A stretch of DNA of 64,000 nucleotides from CAXXOK01 sp964640955 (GTDB taxonomy: Bacteria; Bacillota; Clostridia; Christensenellales; Aristaeellaceae), in contig CAZXJI010000001.1 of NCBI GenBank assembly GCA_964640955.1, positions 434,001 through 498,000 of the forward strand. The letters run 5' to 3'. Under the pieces are notes generated by a model. It was not told where the DNA came from, did not search any database, and worked only from the letters and a program-made list of their open reading frames with translations. Of the stretch, positions 18,345-27,654 are shown piece by piece. The position numbers and the translations under genes were made by a program. Position 1 is the first letter of the stretch, and every line of letters starts with the position of its first letter.

Positions 18345-20078
18345 ATGCGGCGTCCGGCCGGAAAGGGGATTTCCCTGAAGTGGGGGCTGATTGCGATCAT
18401 GGCCTTCTGCTGGATCGTGCCCGTGACCGTGATCCTCCTGTATTCCAGCTATTCCATCAGCAACAACGTCCGCGAGCGCATCCGCGACACCGTCGTCACC
18501 AGCGTGGGCATCGCCATTCAGAGCGTGGAAAGCCAGCTGGACGGCGCGATGGACGCTTCGCGCGCGCCCTCCTACGACGACACCGTCAAAAACGCCTACG
18601 CCCGCTACCAGAACGATAGCGACTCCGTCGCGCTGTACGATTCCGTAACCGCCTACTTAAACCAGCAGTACGGTTACGACGAAAAGTTCAACGCGACGTT
18701 TCTTTTTTTCACCGCCGAGCCGAACACCCTTTATTACGCCAGCAACCGCACCGATTCCGGGGAAATTCACAGCCTGCAGAACTATAGGGATTCCGCGCAC
18801 GCGGGCGTCCTTTCCCTCTACCCCGACCTGGGTACGCGCATCGGCTTTGCGGTGTACGACGGGCGGCTGTACATGATCCGCGACATCGTGACCAAAACCT
18901 TCCATCCTTACGCCGTCATCGTGATGGAGTGCGACGAAAGCGTGCTGTTCGAAAGCATCAGCGGCATCGTATGGGTGCGCTCCGCGACCGTCGGCATCGA
19001 CGGGCTGACGCTATCGGTACTGGGCGATGCGGCCGGGGATACGGCGGAAACGGACGGCGTAGCCTACGACGAGGCGACGGGCGTCTACACTATCCGGCAG
19101 ACGAAGCGGCTGTCGGGGCACACGCTGACCTTCACCGTTCATTCGGACAGCGCGCAGCTGACCGCCGACATCCCCAACGTCGCCGACACGCTCCCGTTTT
19201 TCGGGCTTCTGTCGGTGCCGCTGCTTCTGTTCGTGGTGTGGGCCTACACCCATTTCGTCTCCCGCCCCGTGGCGGCGCTGGTGGACGCGGCCGGCCGCAT
19301 GGAAGCGGGCGAGCGCGGCTACACCGTGGCCCTCAAGCCCGGCAGCCGGGAGTTTGATTACCTTACGCAGCGTTTTAACGGCATGAGCGTGCAGCTCGCC
19401 AGCCAGTTCGAGCGCATCTATCAGGAGCAGCTCGCCCTGCAGGACGCGCGCGTGCGCGCCCTGCGCTCCCAGATCAACCCCCATTTCCTGAACAACACCC
19501 TGGAGGCCGTCGCCTGGGCCGCGCGCATGGGCGACAGCGACAAGGTCTGCCGCATGATCGAGGCGCTTTCCACCATGCTTGACGCGGCGACCGCGCGCGG
19601 CGGCCACGCGAGGGATACCATGGAAAAGGAGCTTTCCTATACCGACGCGTACCTCTACATCCTCTCCGAGCGGCTGGGCGAACGGCTGACCGTTCACAAG
19701 GAGATCGACCCCGCGATCCTCAAGGCGCTGGTGCCCTGCCTTATTTTGCAGCCCATTCTGGAAAACGCCTTCGAGCACGGGCTGTCGTACCGGCGCACGG
19801 GCGAATTGTCCCTGCGCGCCTTCCCGGAGGGGGATCGGCTGATTATCGAAGTGGAAAACGACGGCCGCATGACCCCCGAGGATAAAGAGAATATCCGGCG
19901 GCAGCTGAGCGCAAACGGCGACGCGGCCGACGCCGGCCAGGAATGCATCGGCATCCGTAACGTTCAGCGCCGCCTTAAAATCCTTTGCGGCGAGGAAGGC
20001 GGATTGAGCATCACACAGACGGACGAAGGCCGGGTGCTGGCCCGCATCGTGATTCCGCACGTGGAGTACGCCCCGTAA
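18345..20078 (+). CDS. Sensor histidine kinase, YesM/LytS type
   Basis: This 577-residue membrane kinase has TM1 (~17-37), an extracytoplasmic sensor domain (~38-280), TM2 (~285-306), a HAMP region (~306-358), His_kinase box QINPHFLNNTLEAV with phospho-accepting His380, and a HATPase_c domain with ENAFEHG (N box) and GIGIRNVQRRL (G box). It lies between nagA and the binding protein, and its likely partner is the AraC-type regulator at 23395. It probably senses chitobiose or a related sugar, directly or through the binding protein, and controls this locus. Confidence 0.9.
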   Translation: MRRPAGKGISLKWGLIAIMAFCWIVPVTVILLYSSYSISNNVRERIRDTVVTSVGIAIQSVESQLDGAMDASRAPSYDDTVKNAYARYQNDSDSVALYDSVTAYLNQQYGYDEKFNATFLFFTAEPNTLYYASNRTDSGEIHSLQNYRDSAHAGVLSLYPDLGTRIGFAVYDGRLYMIRDIVTKTFHPYAVIVMECDESVLFESISGIVWVRSATVGIDGLTLSVLGDAAGDTAETDGVAYDEATGVYTIRQTKRLSGHTLTFTVHSDSAQLTADIPNVADTLPFFGLLSVPLLLFVVWAYTHFVSRPVAALVDAAGRMEAGERGYTVALKPGSREFDYLTQRFNGMSVQLASQFERIYQEQLALQDARVRALRSQINPHFLNNTLEAVAWAARMGDSDKVCRMIEALSTMLDAATARGGHARDTMEKELSYTDAYLYILSERLGERLTVHKEIDPAILKALVPCLILQPILENAFEHGLSYRRTGELSLRAFPEGDRLIIEVENDGRMTPEDKENIRRQLSANGDAADAGQECIGIRNVQRRLKILCGEEGGLSITQTDEGRVLARIVIPHVEYAP

Positions 20079-20141
20079 GGCGGCCCCCTCATTTCGGCGG
20101 AAGTTCGCCCATTTCCGCAATCACAAGCAATAAAAACCAAC

Positions 20142-20179
20142 GACGGATATAGGGCCGTCCCCGGCGCCTGCCTTATAAT
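20142..20179 (+). promoter_or_regulatory. Probable regulated promoter of the binding-protein operon
   Basis: TATAAT (20174-20179) lacks a -35 hexamer. At that place the inverted repeat GACGG (20142-20146) / CCGTC (20155-20159) is present. This fits a promoter needing an activator such as the response regulator at 23395. Activation is inference. Confidence 0.45.
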
Positions 20180-20238
20180 GGGGACAGGTCGAAGGTATTC
20201 TGACTGCACAAATTCAACAACGATGGAGGAAGGATTCT

Positions 20239-21507
20239 ATGAAAAAATGGATTGCCTTACTACTCTCTCTGGCTATGGTGATGAGCGCGTTCGCGGCCGT
20301 CGCCGAGAGCGCTTCCCCTGTTGAGATCACGGTCGTCACCTCCTACGGCGGCGACGACGGCAACCGCGCCAATTACGAAAACGCGATCGCCGGCTACGAG
20401 GCGGCGACCGGCAACACCGTGCAGGACGCTTCCGCCACCTCCAACGAGGAATGGAAGGCCAAAGTCCTGACCGATTTTGAAGCCGGCACCGAGCCGGACG
20501 TGCTGTTCTACTTCCTGGGCTCCGACGCCAACACCTTCGTGGAAGCGGGCAAGGTCGTTCCCCTCAGCGAGATTCGCGAGGTGTACCCGGACTACGCCGC
20601 CAACATGAAGGAAGACATGCTGGTACCCTCCCCCGCGGACGGCAACGTGTACGCCATTCCCTCCAGCGGCTACTGGGAGAGCCTGTTCGTGAACAAGACC
20701 GTTCTGGACGCGGCGGGCGTCAGCCTCCCCGGCGCGGATTACACGTGGGACACGTTCCTTTCCGACTGCCAGAAGATCAAGGACGCGGGCTACACGCCCA
20801 TCGCCGTCTCCCTGCAGGAAGTGCCCCATTACTGGTTTGAGTTCACCACCTACAACAACGGCACCACCGCCGATCACCTCGACGTTCCCGCCTCCGCCTC
20901 CGACGCGGCCGGGCAAAAGTGGGTCGCCGGCTTTGACGACCTGAAGTCCCTCTACGACCTGGGCTACCTGCCCGCCAACACCCTCACCGCCACCGACGCC
21001 GAGACCGTGCAGCTGCTGGCCGACGGCGACGCCGCCTTCCTCATCGACGGCTCCTGGAAAGTCGGCTACTTTGTGCAGAACTGCGCCGATCACCTGGACG
21101 ACTTCGCGGTGCTCTACGTGCCCGGCAAGGGCGAGCGCAAGGCGACCGACATCATCGGCGGCATCTCCATGGGCTACTACATCACCCGTCAGGCCTGGGA
21201 GGACGAGACCAAGCGCGACGCGGCGATCCAGTTCATCGAGTACATGACCAGCGACGAGGTGCTCTCCACCTTCGTCACCACCGAAGTCACCGCCTTGAAG
21301 AACGGCGCTTCCCCCGCCAACCTGAACGTGCTCCAGCAGTCCGCGGCTGAAATGGCCGGCGGCGTGACCAGCATCGTGGGCGCCGTGCAGGACAAGCTGA
21401 CCAGCGAAGCCCGCGCCGACCTGTTCGCCAACGTCAAGAACATCGTCACCGGCGGCATCACCGCGGCGGAAGCCATCGATTCCGCTCTGGCCATTCAGGC
21501 CAACTGA
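20239..21507 (+). CDS. Family 1 extracellular sugar-binding protein of an ABC importer
   Basis: This 422-residue protein has a cleavable signal peptide (residues ~1-24, ending AAVAES) and no lipobox cysteine. The mature part has the SBP_bac_1 layout: EITVVTSYGGDDGN strand, EWKAKVLTDFEAGTEPDVLFYFLG, VYAIPSSGYWESLFVNK, and the late AAFLIDGSWKVGYF motif that closes over the ligand. It is likely the oligosaccharide receptor, chitobiose by context, for the permeases at 21583 and 22488. Confidence 0.9.
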   Translation: MKKWIALLLSLAMVMSAFAAVAESASPVEITVVTSYGGDDGNRANYENAIAGYEAATGNTVQDASATSNEEWKAKVLTDFEAGTEPDVLFYFLGSDANTFVEAGKVVPLSEIREVYPDYAANMKEDMLVPSPADGNVYAIPSSGYWESLFVNKTVLDAAGVSLPGADYTWDTFLSDCQKIKDAGYTPIAVSLQEVPHYWFEFTTYNNGTTADHLDVPASASDAAGQKWVAGFDDLKSLYDLGYLPANTLTATDAETVQLLADGDAAFLIDGSWKVGYFVQNCADHLDDFAVLYVPGKGERKATDIIGGISMGYYITRQAWEDETKRDAAIQFIEYMTSDEVLSTFVTTEVTALKNGASPANLNVLQQSAAEMAGGVTSIVGAVQDKLTSEARADLFANVKNIVTGGITAAEAIDSALAIQAN

Positions 21508-21525
21508 CCCCCCTTACGACCCTGC

Positions 21526-21556
21526 GGGGCTGCTGCCGAGAGCAGCAGCCCCTTTT
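21526..21556 (+). terminator. Stem-loop after binding-protein gene
   Basis: A perfect 11-bp stem (21526-21536 with 21542-21552), a 5-nt loop and TTTT. It probably attenuates transcription into the permease genes. Confidence 0.85.
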
Positions 21557-21582
21557 GCAACAAATCTAAAAGGCGGTGCCCT

Positions 21583-22473
21583 ATGAACTCGACGATCTAT
21601 AAACAAAAAACGCCGCTGATCCTGTTTCTGACGCCGGCGTTTGCGTTCCTGATGGTGTTTCTGTACTACCCGTTCGTGCAGAACATCCTGAACAGCTTTA
21701 TGAACATATCGGGGCTGGGCACGGCGGCCGCGGGCCTCAACGACCCCTGGTACCTGAACTACGTCAAGATGTTCACCGATCCCAACATGCGAACGGCGCT
21801 CGCCAACACGCTGATCCTTACCTTTACGACCATCGTCTTTCAGGTGGGCGTCGCGCTGATCCTGTCGCTGCTGGTGGACAACATCAAAACCGGCGCGCAG
21901 TTCTTCCGCACGGTGTACTTCTTCCCCATCGTCATCAGCGCGACGGCGTTGGGGCTGATGTTCAACCTGATTTTCCTCTACCGGGGCGGCATGCTCAACC
22001 AGCTATTGCAAAACTGGTTCGGCTATACGCAGAACATCGACTGGAAGGACATGGATCACTATCTGGCGACCATGCTCACGCCGGTCATGTGGCAGTACGT
22101 AGGCTTTTATTTCGTCATCATCGTCACGGGGCTCAACAACATCTCCCCCGAGGTGTACGAGGCGGCCGAACTGGACGGCGCCAAGGGCCTGCGGCTGGTG
22201 TGGCACATCAAGCTGCCCCTGCTTTGGAACGTGCTGTGCACCTGCCTGGTGCTGGCCATCACGGGGGCGTTGAAGGTGTTCGACCTGCCCTGGGTGATGA
22301 TGGGCGCGGGCATCCCGCTGGACAAGTCGTGGCTGACGGGCACGTACATGTACAACCAGGCGTTCCTTAAGGGCGACGTGGACTATTCCTCGGCCATCGC
22401 GGTGCTCATCGTGGTGCTGGGCGTGGTGCTGGCGTTGCTGGCCAACTCGCTTTTCCGGCAGAAAGATTATTGA
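21583..22473 (+). CDS. Sugar ABC transporter permease, MalF/UgpA type
   Basis: This 296-residue protein has six predicted membrane segments and the MalF-family cytoplasmic loop ISPEVYEAAELDGAKGLRLVWHIKLPLL, the EAA motif that docks on the ATPase. An AAAAGGCGG site precedes the ATG. It pairs with the next gene as a heterodimeric channel. No ATPase gene is found in the locus, so it must use a shared MsiK-like subunit from elsewhere. Confidence 0.92.
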   Translation: MNSTIYKQKTPLILFLTPAFAFLMVFLYYPFVQNILNSFMNISGLGTAAAGLNDPWYLNYVKMFTDPNMRTALANTLILTFTTIVFQVGVALILSLLVDNIKTGAQFFRTVYFFPIVISATALGLMFNLIFLYRGGMLNQLLQNWFGYTQNIDWKDMDHYLATMLTPVMWQYVGFYFVIIVTGLNNISPEVYEAAELDGAKGLRLVWHIKLPLLWNVLCTCLVLAITGALKVFDLPWVMMGAGIPLDKSWLTGTYMYNQAFLKGDVDYSSAIAVLIVVLGVVLALLANSLFRQKDY

Positions 22474-22487
22474 GGAGGAGAAGTCCT

Positions 22488-23375
22488 ATGGTTCAGGCAT
22501 CCGTCGCGCCGCGGGAGCGCCGTCGCTTCTCCCCCGCGAAGTTCTTTACCTATCTGGTGCTCACGCTTTGGGGCGTGACGACCGTCTACCCGTTCATCTG
22601 GGTCGTGCTCAATTCCTTCCGCGTCAAGGGGCAGATCCGCGCGGATTCGTTCTCCATCCCCTGGCCGTGGACGGCCAGCTTCACCATGGACAATTACCAA
22701 ACCGCCATGGACCGCTCCGATTTCGCCAACGCGTACCTAAACAGCTTCGTCGTTTCCGTGACCGTCACCCTCGCGGTGGTGTTGCTGGCGGGGCTTGCAG
22801 CCTACGGCCTGGTCCGCTATAATTTCAAGGGAAAGAAAATCGTCTACAGTCTCGTGGTCGCCAGCATGATGTTTCCGGTGTTCTCCACCATCATCCCGGT
22901 GTTCCGCATGGAGGTGGCCTGGAACATCGCCAGCACCGGCAACCGGTGGGCGTCGCTTGTGTCGGTCATCCTGCCGCAGATCGCGGGCAACCTGTCCTTC
23001 GCGATCATCGTGCTGATGGGTTTCATCCGCGCGGTGCCGGTCGACCTGGAGGAGTCCGCGTATCTGGACGGCTGCCGGGTGCCCCAGATTTATCTGAAAA
23101 TCATCATGCCCGTGGCGCGGCCGTCGTTTGCGACGGTGGCGATCTTCTCCTTTCTGTGGTCGTACAACGATCTGTTTACGCAGATGTTTCTGCTGCGCTA
23201 CCCCAAGGAAAAGACGATCACGCTGCTTTTGAACGAAATCAGCTCCCAGGCGGGAGTCAACTACGGCCTGATGGCCGCGTCGGTGGTGCTGGTGGTGTTC
23301 CCGGTGCTGCTGGTGTACATCCTTTTGCAAAAGAACATCATCAAAGGGCTCACCGTGGGGGCCGTCAAGGGCTGA
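22488..23375 (+). CDS. Sugar ABC transporter permease, MalG/UgpE type
   Basis: This 295-residue protein starts at ATG 22488 with GAGGAGGAG upstream. A frame extension to 22470 overlaps the previous gene and is less likely. Six membrane segments and the EAA loop VPVDLEESAYLDGCRVPQIYLKIIMPVARP identify a MalG-type subunit. It forms the transmembrane dimer with the 21583 product. Confidence 0.92.
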   Translation: MVQASVAPRERRRFSPAKFFTYLVLTLWGVTTVYPFIWVVLNSFRVKGQIRADSFSIPWPWTASFTMDNYQTAMDRSDFANAYLNSFVVSVTVTLAVVLLAGLAAYGLVRYNFKGKKIVYSLVVASMMFPVFSTIIPVFRMEVAWNIASTGNRWASLVSVILPQIAGNLSFAIIVLMGFIRAVPVDLEESAYLDGCRVPQIYLKIIMPVARPSFATVAIFSFLWSYNDLFTQMFLLRYPKEKTITLLLNEISSQAGVNYGLMAASVVLVVFPVLLVYILLQKNIIKGLTVGAVKG

Positions 23376-23394
23376 GCGGACGGGGGTGGCGCTG

Positions 23395-24141
23395 TTGTAC
23401 AAGGTCGTGCTGATCGACGACGAGGCGATCATCGTGGAGGGGCTCAAAAAGGTCGTGGATTGGGCGGGCTTCGGCTGCAAGGTCGTGGCGACGGCCTCCT
23501 GCGCGGCCGAGGGCGCCGAGGCGATCCGCCTGCACGCGCCGGACATCGTTTTTACCGACATCCGCATGCCCGACACCGACGGCATGACGATGATGGCGGG
23601 GCTCAAAAGCGAGTTCCCCGACATGCAGATTACCGTGCTCACCGGCTACCGGGATTTCGAGTACGCGCAGGAGGCCGTGCGGCTGGGCGTGACGCGGTTG
23701 CTGCTGAAGCCCTCGCGCATGGACGAGATCAACGAAGCCATGCGCACGATGGTGGAAAACCTGCGCGTGAGGGAAGGCGGGCAGGCGCAGCCCGAATCGG
23801 ACGGCGGCCAGAGCGCCAACAGCTTCATCGTGCGCCAGGCGATGGCCTACATCGACGAAAAATACCGGGAAAAGCTGACGCTTCAGGAGATTGCCGACCA
23901 TTGCTACGTATCCCAGTGGCACCTTTCCAAGCTCCTCAACAGGCACACCGGCAAAAGCTTCTACGACCTGCTCAACCTCGCGCGCATCCGCGCCGCCAAG
24001 CGCCTGCTGGCCGACCCGGGGCTGAAGATCGGCGACATCTGCGAGCTGGTGGGTTACGCGGACACGGGGCATTTCTCCCGGGTGTTCAAGAAGCTGGAAG
24101 GCATCAGCGCCAACGAATACCGCAACAGCCACTTCGTATAG
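23395..24141 (+). CDS. Response regulator, YesN/AraC type
   Basis: This 248-residue protein has a receiver domain with DD near residue 8 and phosphorylatable Asp55 in IVFTDIRMPDTDG, and a C-terminal AraC double helix-turn-helix (~150-248, LTLQEIADHCYVSQWHLSKLLNRHTG and LKIGDICELVGYADTGHFSRVFKKLEG). The TTG at 23395 gives the standard MYKVVLIDDE start and has GGGGG 8 bases before it. A GTG at 23386 is an alternative. It likely pairs with the kinase at 18345 to activate the chitobiose genes. Confidence 0.9.
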   Translation: MYKVVLIDDEAIIVEGLKKVVDWAGFGCKVVATASCAAEGAEAIRLHAPDIVFTDIRMPDTDGMTMMAGLKSEFPDMQITVLTGYRDFEYAQEAVRLGVTRLLLKPSRMDEINEAMRTMVENLRVREGGQAQPESDGGQSANSFIVRQAMAYIDEKYREKLTLQEIADHCYVSQWHLSKLLNRHTGKSFYDLLNLARIRAAKRLLADPGLKIGDICELVGYADTGHFSRVFKKLEGISANEYRNSHFV

Positions 24142-24209
24142 CGCTTTGCACCAATGCACACAAACGGCCTTAGAGCGCCAAAAAACCTTGTTTTACAGGC
24201 ACACACTAC

Positions 24210-24336
24210 CAGCCTGTTCAAAAAGTCCGAGATGCTAGGAAGCAAGGGTGGCAAGGGGTTGAGCTTACTCGTTCGTAAGTGATGCCCCTTGTCATCCCGC
24301 AGCTGACAACGCAGATTGGGCTTTTTCAACAGGCTG
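24210..24336. repeat. 127-bp MITE-like palindromic element
   Basis: Terminal inverted repeats AGCCTGTTCAAAAAGTCC (24211-24228) and GGGCTTTTTCAACAGGCT (24318-24335) match at 16 of 18 positions when one is inverted. One more outer pair matches. The interior also folds: GTGGCAAGGGG pairs with CCCCTTGTCAT, and GCTTAC with GTAAGT. It has no coding capacity. A 17-bp piece of its right end recurs at 58981-58997, which supports a dispersed family. Confidence 0.7.
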
Positions 24337-24388
24337 AGGTTCCTTCTATGAAGGGGCCTTCCTTTTGCGTAAAAAAAGGTCGCGGCGC

Positions 24389-25783
24389 TCATTCGGCCGC
24401 CTTCCGAACGCACGCTCTCCCCTCCAGCCGTTCCAGCGCCCGGCGAAACTGCGCGCGAAACAGGAACGCCGTGAAGGTCACGGCCAGCACGTCCGCCACA
24501 GGCTCCGAGGCGTACACCGCCATGGTCGGGGCCGCCGGAAAGACATGCGGCAAAAGAAAGATCAGCGGGATCAGCAACACGAACTTCCGCACGACCGCCA
24601 CCGTCACGGAAGCCTTCGCGCTGCCGATGGCGATGAAGGTCATCTGGCAGGCCATCTGGATGCCGAAGATCAACAATACGGCGAAATACACCCGTATCGC
24701 GCCGGCCGTGAAGCCCGCGAGCGCCGCGTCGGCGGTAAAGACGGCCACGAACAGCTGCGGAAACAGCATCACCAGCGCCCACAGCGCAGCCGAGTACAGG
24801 AGGCTTACGCGGATCAGCACCCGGAACGTTTCCCGCACGCGCGAGGCGTTCCCTGCGCCATAATTGAAGCTGGCAATCGGCTGCGCTCCCTGCCCCATGC
24901 CCTGCAGGGGCAGCATGGCGAACTGCATGACGCTGGTCAGTATCGTCATGGCGCCGACCGCGATATCGCCCCCGTAGCGCAGCAGGGACGCGTTGTAGCA
25001 TACGGCGATCACGCCGTCGCTGGACATGATGATGAACGGCGCCAGTCCAAGCGCCAGGCAGGGCAGCAAAACGCGGGGCGTCAGCCGGATGCGGCCGCGT
25101 CTGAGCCGAAGCAGCGTTTTCTCCCCCGCCAGGAAGGCCATCACCCACGCACAGGAAACCGCCTGCGACAAGACCGTCGCCAGCGCCGCGCCCCGCACGC
25201 CCATGCCGAGTCCGTAAATGAAAATCGGGTCCAGCACGATATTGCACACCGCGCCGATCAGCACCGTGCGCATGCTGGTTTTCGTAAAGCCCTGCGCGGT
25301 GATGAAGGCGTTCATGCCCAGCGTGAGCTGCACGAAAACCGTGCCCAGGGCGTAGGTATTCATGTAACCCGTCGCAAAACCGACGGTGTTTTTGCTCGCG
25401 CCGAAAGCCATCAGAATGCCGCGGTTCCATCCGAGCAGCGCCGCCGTGAGCCCCGCGGAAACCAGCAGCTGGAACACAAAGCAGCTTCCCAGTATCTTTT
25501 CGGCGCCGTCAAAATCCCCCCGACCCATGGCGATGGAGGCGCGGGGCGCGCCGCCGGAGGCAACCAGCGCCGCGAACGCCGTAACGATCATGATGACCGG
25601 CAGACAGATGCCCACCCCCGTCAGCGCCAGCGCGCCGTCCCGCGCCATATGGCCGATATAGATGCGGTCGACGATGTTGTAGAGCATGTTGATCAGCTGC
25701 GCGGCGACCGTCGGCACGGACAGCCTGCGCAGCAGGCGCCCCACCGGTTCCGTACCCAGGAAGGCGTTATTTCCCCTCGTCAT
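24389..25783 (-). CDS. MATE family multidrug/cation exporter
   Basis: This 464-residue polytopic protein has about twelve membrane segments in two homologous halves. It starts RGNNAFLGTEPVGRLLRRLSVPTVAAQLINMLYNIVDRIYIGH, a typical MatE opening with the NIVDRIYIG signature of the DinF/NorM-like clostridial group. AAAGGAAG lies upstream of the ATG. It would export organic cations or drugs using an ion gradient. It is monocistronic. Confidence 0.93.
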   Translation of the reverse strand: MTRGNNAFLGTEPVGRLLRRLSVPTVAAQLINMLYNIVDRIYIGHMARDGALALTGVGICLPVIMIVTAFAALVASGGAPRASIAMGRGDFDGAEKILGSCFVFQLLVSAGLTAALLGWNRGILMAFGASKNTVGFATGYMNTYALGTVFVQLTLGMNAFITAQGFTKTSMRTVLIGAVCNIVLDPIFIYGLGMGVRGAALATVLSQAVSCAWVMAFLAGEKTLLRLRRGRIRLTPRVLLPCLALGLAPFIIMSSDGVIAVCYNASLLRYGGDIAVGAMTILTSVMQFAMLPLQGMGQGAQPIASFNYGAGNASRVRETFRVLIRVSLLYSAALWALVMLFPQLFVAVFTADAALAGFTAGAIRVYFAVLLIFGIQMACQMTFIAIGSAKASVTVAVVRKFVLLIPLIFLLPHVFPAAPTMAVYASEPVADVLAVTFTAFLFRAQFRRALERLEGRACVRKAAE

Positions 25784-26022
25784 GCGATTGTCTTCCTTTC
25801 AGAGCCCTTCGGGGCGCGGCGGGCGATGCGCCCGATCCTGCGCGGCCGCGCGCGAACGGGAAACAGCTCAGAAAACCATTATATACCGGGAGCCGGCGCT
25901 GTCAACGTTTCGCCGGTTCGCGCGCGGGGCCGGAATGTTTTGACCGTTTTGACAAACGAACTACCCTTCCCACAAAATCTATGGTATATTGTTGTCAATG
26001 AAAAATGATATACGAGGAAGCT

Positions 26023-27654
26023 ATGAGCAAATATCGATTGATGCTCGTGGACGACGAGCCGGAAATCCGCGACGGTCTTTTGGAGATCATCGACTGGGAC
26101 AGGGAAGGGTTTGAAGTCGCCGGTGTGGCGGAAAACGGCCTGGAGGCGCTGCAGCTGGCCGAGACGCTTTCGCCGGACCTGGTGGTGACGGACATCCGCA
26201 TGCCTTTTCTGGACGGGCTGGAAATGGCGCGGCGGATGCGCGCGGCGCTGCCGACGGTGCAGTTCATCGTGCTCAGCGGCTACGAAGAGTTCGAGTACGC
26301 GCGCCAGGCCGTGCAGATCCGCATTATGGATTACATTCTCAAGCCCATCTCCTCGGAGGAGTTCATCGCCGTGCTTCGGCGCGTAAAAGCCCATATGGAC
26401 GAGGATTTTGCCCAGCGCGGCAACGTGCGGGCGCTGCAGGAGCATTTCCGCGCGAGCCTGCCGATTCTGCGGGAACTGCTGCTGACCTCGCTGCTTTCCG
26501 GCGGCGTGTCCTCGCAGGAGGCGCTGCAAAGCGCCGAGCAGTACGAGCTGGAACTGGCCGGTCCCCGCTACGCCGTGGCGCTCGTCCGCTTCGACGGGTC
26601 GGAGACGGGCGACCCGGAGCTGATGCAGAACCCTGAGCTGCTCCGTTTCGCGGTCATCAACATCCTGACCGAGACGCTGCAAAGCCAGCTTCGCTGCCAC
26701 GTGTTCCCCTACAACCGGCAGATCGCCGTGCTGCTTTTGCCGGACCGGGAGGAGCGGCAGCCGTTTTCGGCGGTCGTCGACCTGCTGGACGCGGCGCGCA
26801 TGACGGTGAAGCGCTATCTGGGCTGTTCGCCCGCGGTGGGCGTGAGCAACCCCTGCGAGCAGCTGGGGCAGCTGCGCCACGCCGCGGAGCAGGCGCGCTC
26901 GGCGCTGGACCAGTCCGCGCTGCTGGGCGAAAGCCAGGTGCTGGCGATCGCCGATCTGGAACCGGGCAGCGCGTGCCTGCTGGCCGCCGACGACGCGGAG
27001 CTCCGCGCGCTGGCCAACGCCATCAAGCTGGGCGACGTGGAGGGCGCGGAGCAGCGGGTGTTCAACATTCTGGAAGAGGTACGGCGCGTGAAGGCCACCT
27101 TTCAGGAGTATCAGGTCTATCTGCTGGAAGTGCTCATGACCCTCATCCGCGTCGCCAGGGACCTGGAGGTGGAGTGGCCGGGCCGCGGGCCGGGCGAGGA
27201 GGCCGCCTCGCTCAACCAGCTTTTGCAGTGCCGCGGGCTGGAGGAGGCCGAGGCCGCCCTGCGCTCCCTCTGCCGCAGGCTTACGCGCCGCGTGCAGGAT
27301 TCCCGAGTGGAAAGCAGCCGGCGGATCGCGCACAGGGCGACCGATTACCTGCGGGAGCATTACGCGTCCGACGACGTAAGCCTGGAAACGGTCTGCGGCC
27401 ACCTGCACATCAGCGCCGCCTATTTCAGCACGCTTTTCAAGCGGGAAACCCGGAAAACCTTCCACCAGTACCTGACCGACCTGCGCATGGATAAGGCGCT
27501 GTCCCTGCTGGTCGGCAGCGACATGACCACCGCGGCCATCGCGCAGGCCGTGGGCATGGGCGAGGCCAGTTACTTCAGCTATTCCTTCAAAAAGCACTTC
27601 GGCATGTCGCCTTCCCAGGCGCGCAAAAACGCGAAAGGGGCGCGCGGGCAATGA
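26023..27654 (+). CDS. Response regulator, YesN/AraC type with long central region
   Basis: This 543-residue protein has a receiver domain with Asp57 in LVVTDIRMPFLDG, a central region of about 300 residues typical of large YesN-type regulators, and a C-terminal AraC DNA-binding domain (~440-543, VSLETVCGHLHISAAYFSTLFKRETR and TTAAIAQAVGMGEASYFSYSFKKHFG). ATG 26023 has GAGGAAG upstream and gives the standard MSKYRLMLVDDE start. It overlaps the kinase gene by 4 bp. It probably controls mglBAC. Confidence 0.92.
   Translation: MSKYRLMLVDDEPEIRDGLLEIIDWDREGFEVAGVAENGLEALQLAETLSPDLVVTDIRMPFLDGLEMARRMRAALPTVQFIVLSGYEEFEYARQAVQIRIMDYILKPISSEEFIAVLRRVKAHMDEDFAQRGNVRALQEHFRASLPILRELLLTSLLSGGVSSQEALQSAEQYELELAGPRYAVALVRFDGSETGDPELMQNPELLRFAVINILTETLQSQLRCHVFPYNRQIAVLLLPDREERQPFSAVVDLLDAARMTVKRYLGCSPAVGVSNPCEQLGQLRHAAEQARSALDQSALLGESQVLAIADLEPGSACLLAADDAELRALANAIKLGDVEGAEQRVFNILEEVRRVKATFQEYQVYLLEVLMTLIRVARDLEVEWPGRGPGEEAASLNQLLQCRGLEEAEAALRSLCRRLTRRVQDSRVESSRRIAHRATDYLREHYASDDVSLETVCGHLHISAAYFSTLFKRETRKTFHQYLTDLRMDKALSLLVGSDMTTAAIAQAVGMGEASYFSYSFKKHFGMSPSQARKNAKGARGQ

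Noticed and set aside
13222..18400. Several long antisense open frames opposite the chitobiose genes
   Set aside because: GC-rich codon bias creates long open frames on the other strand. They lack ribosome sites and known motifs, while the plus-strand genes are clearly conserved.
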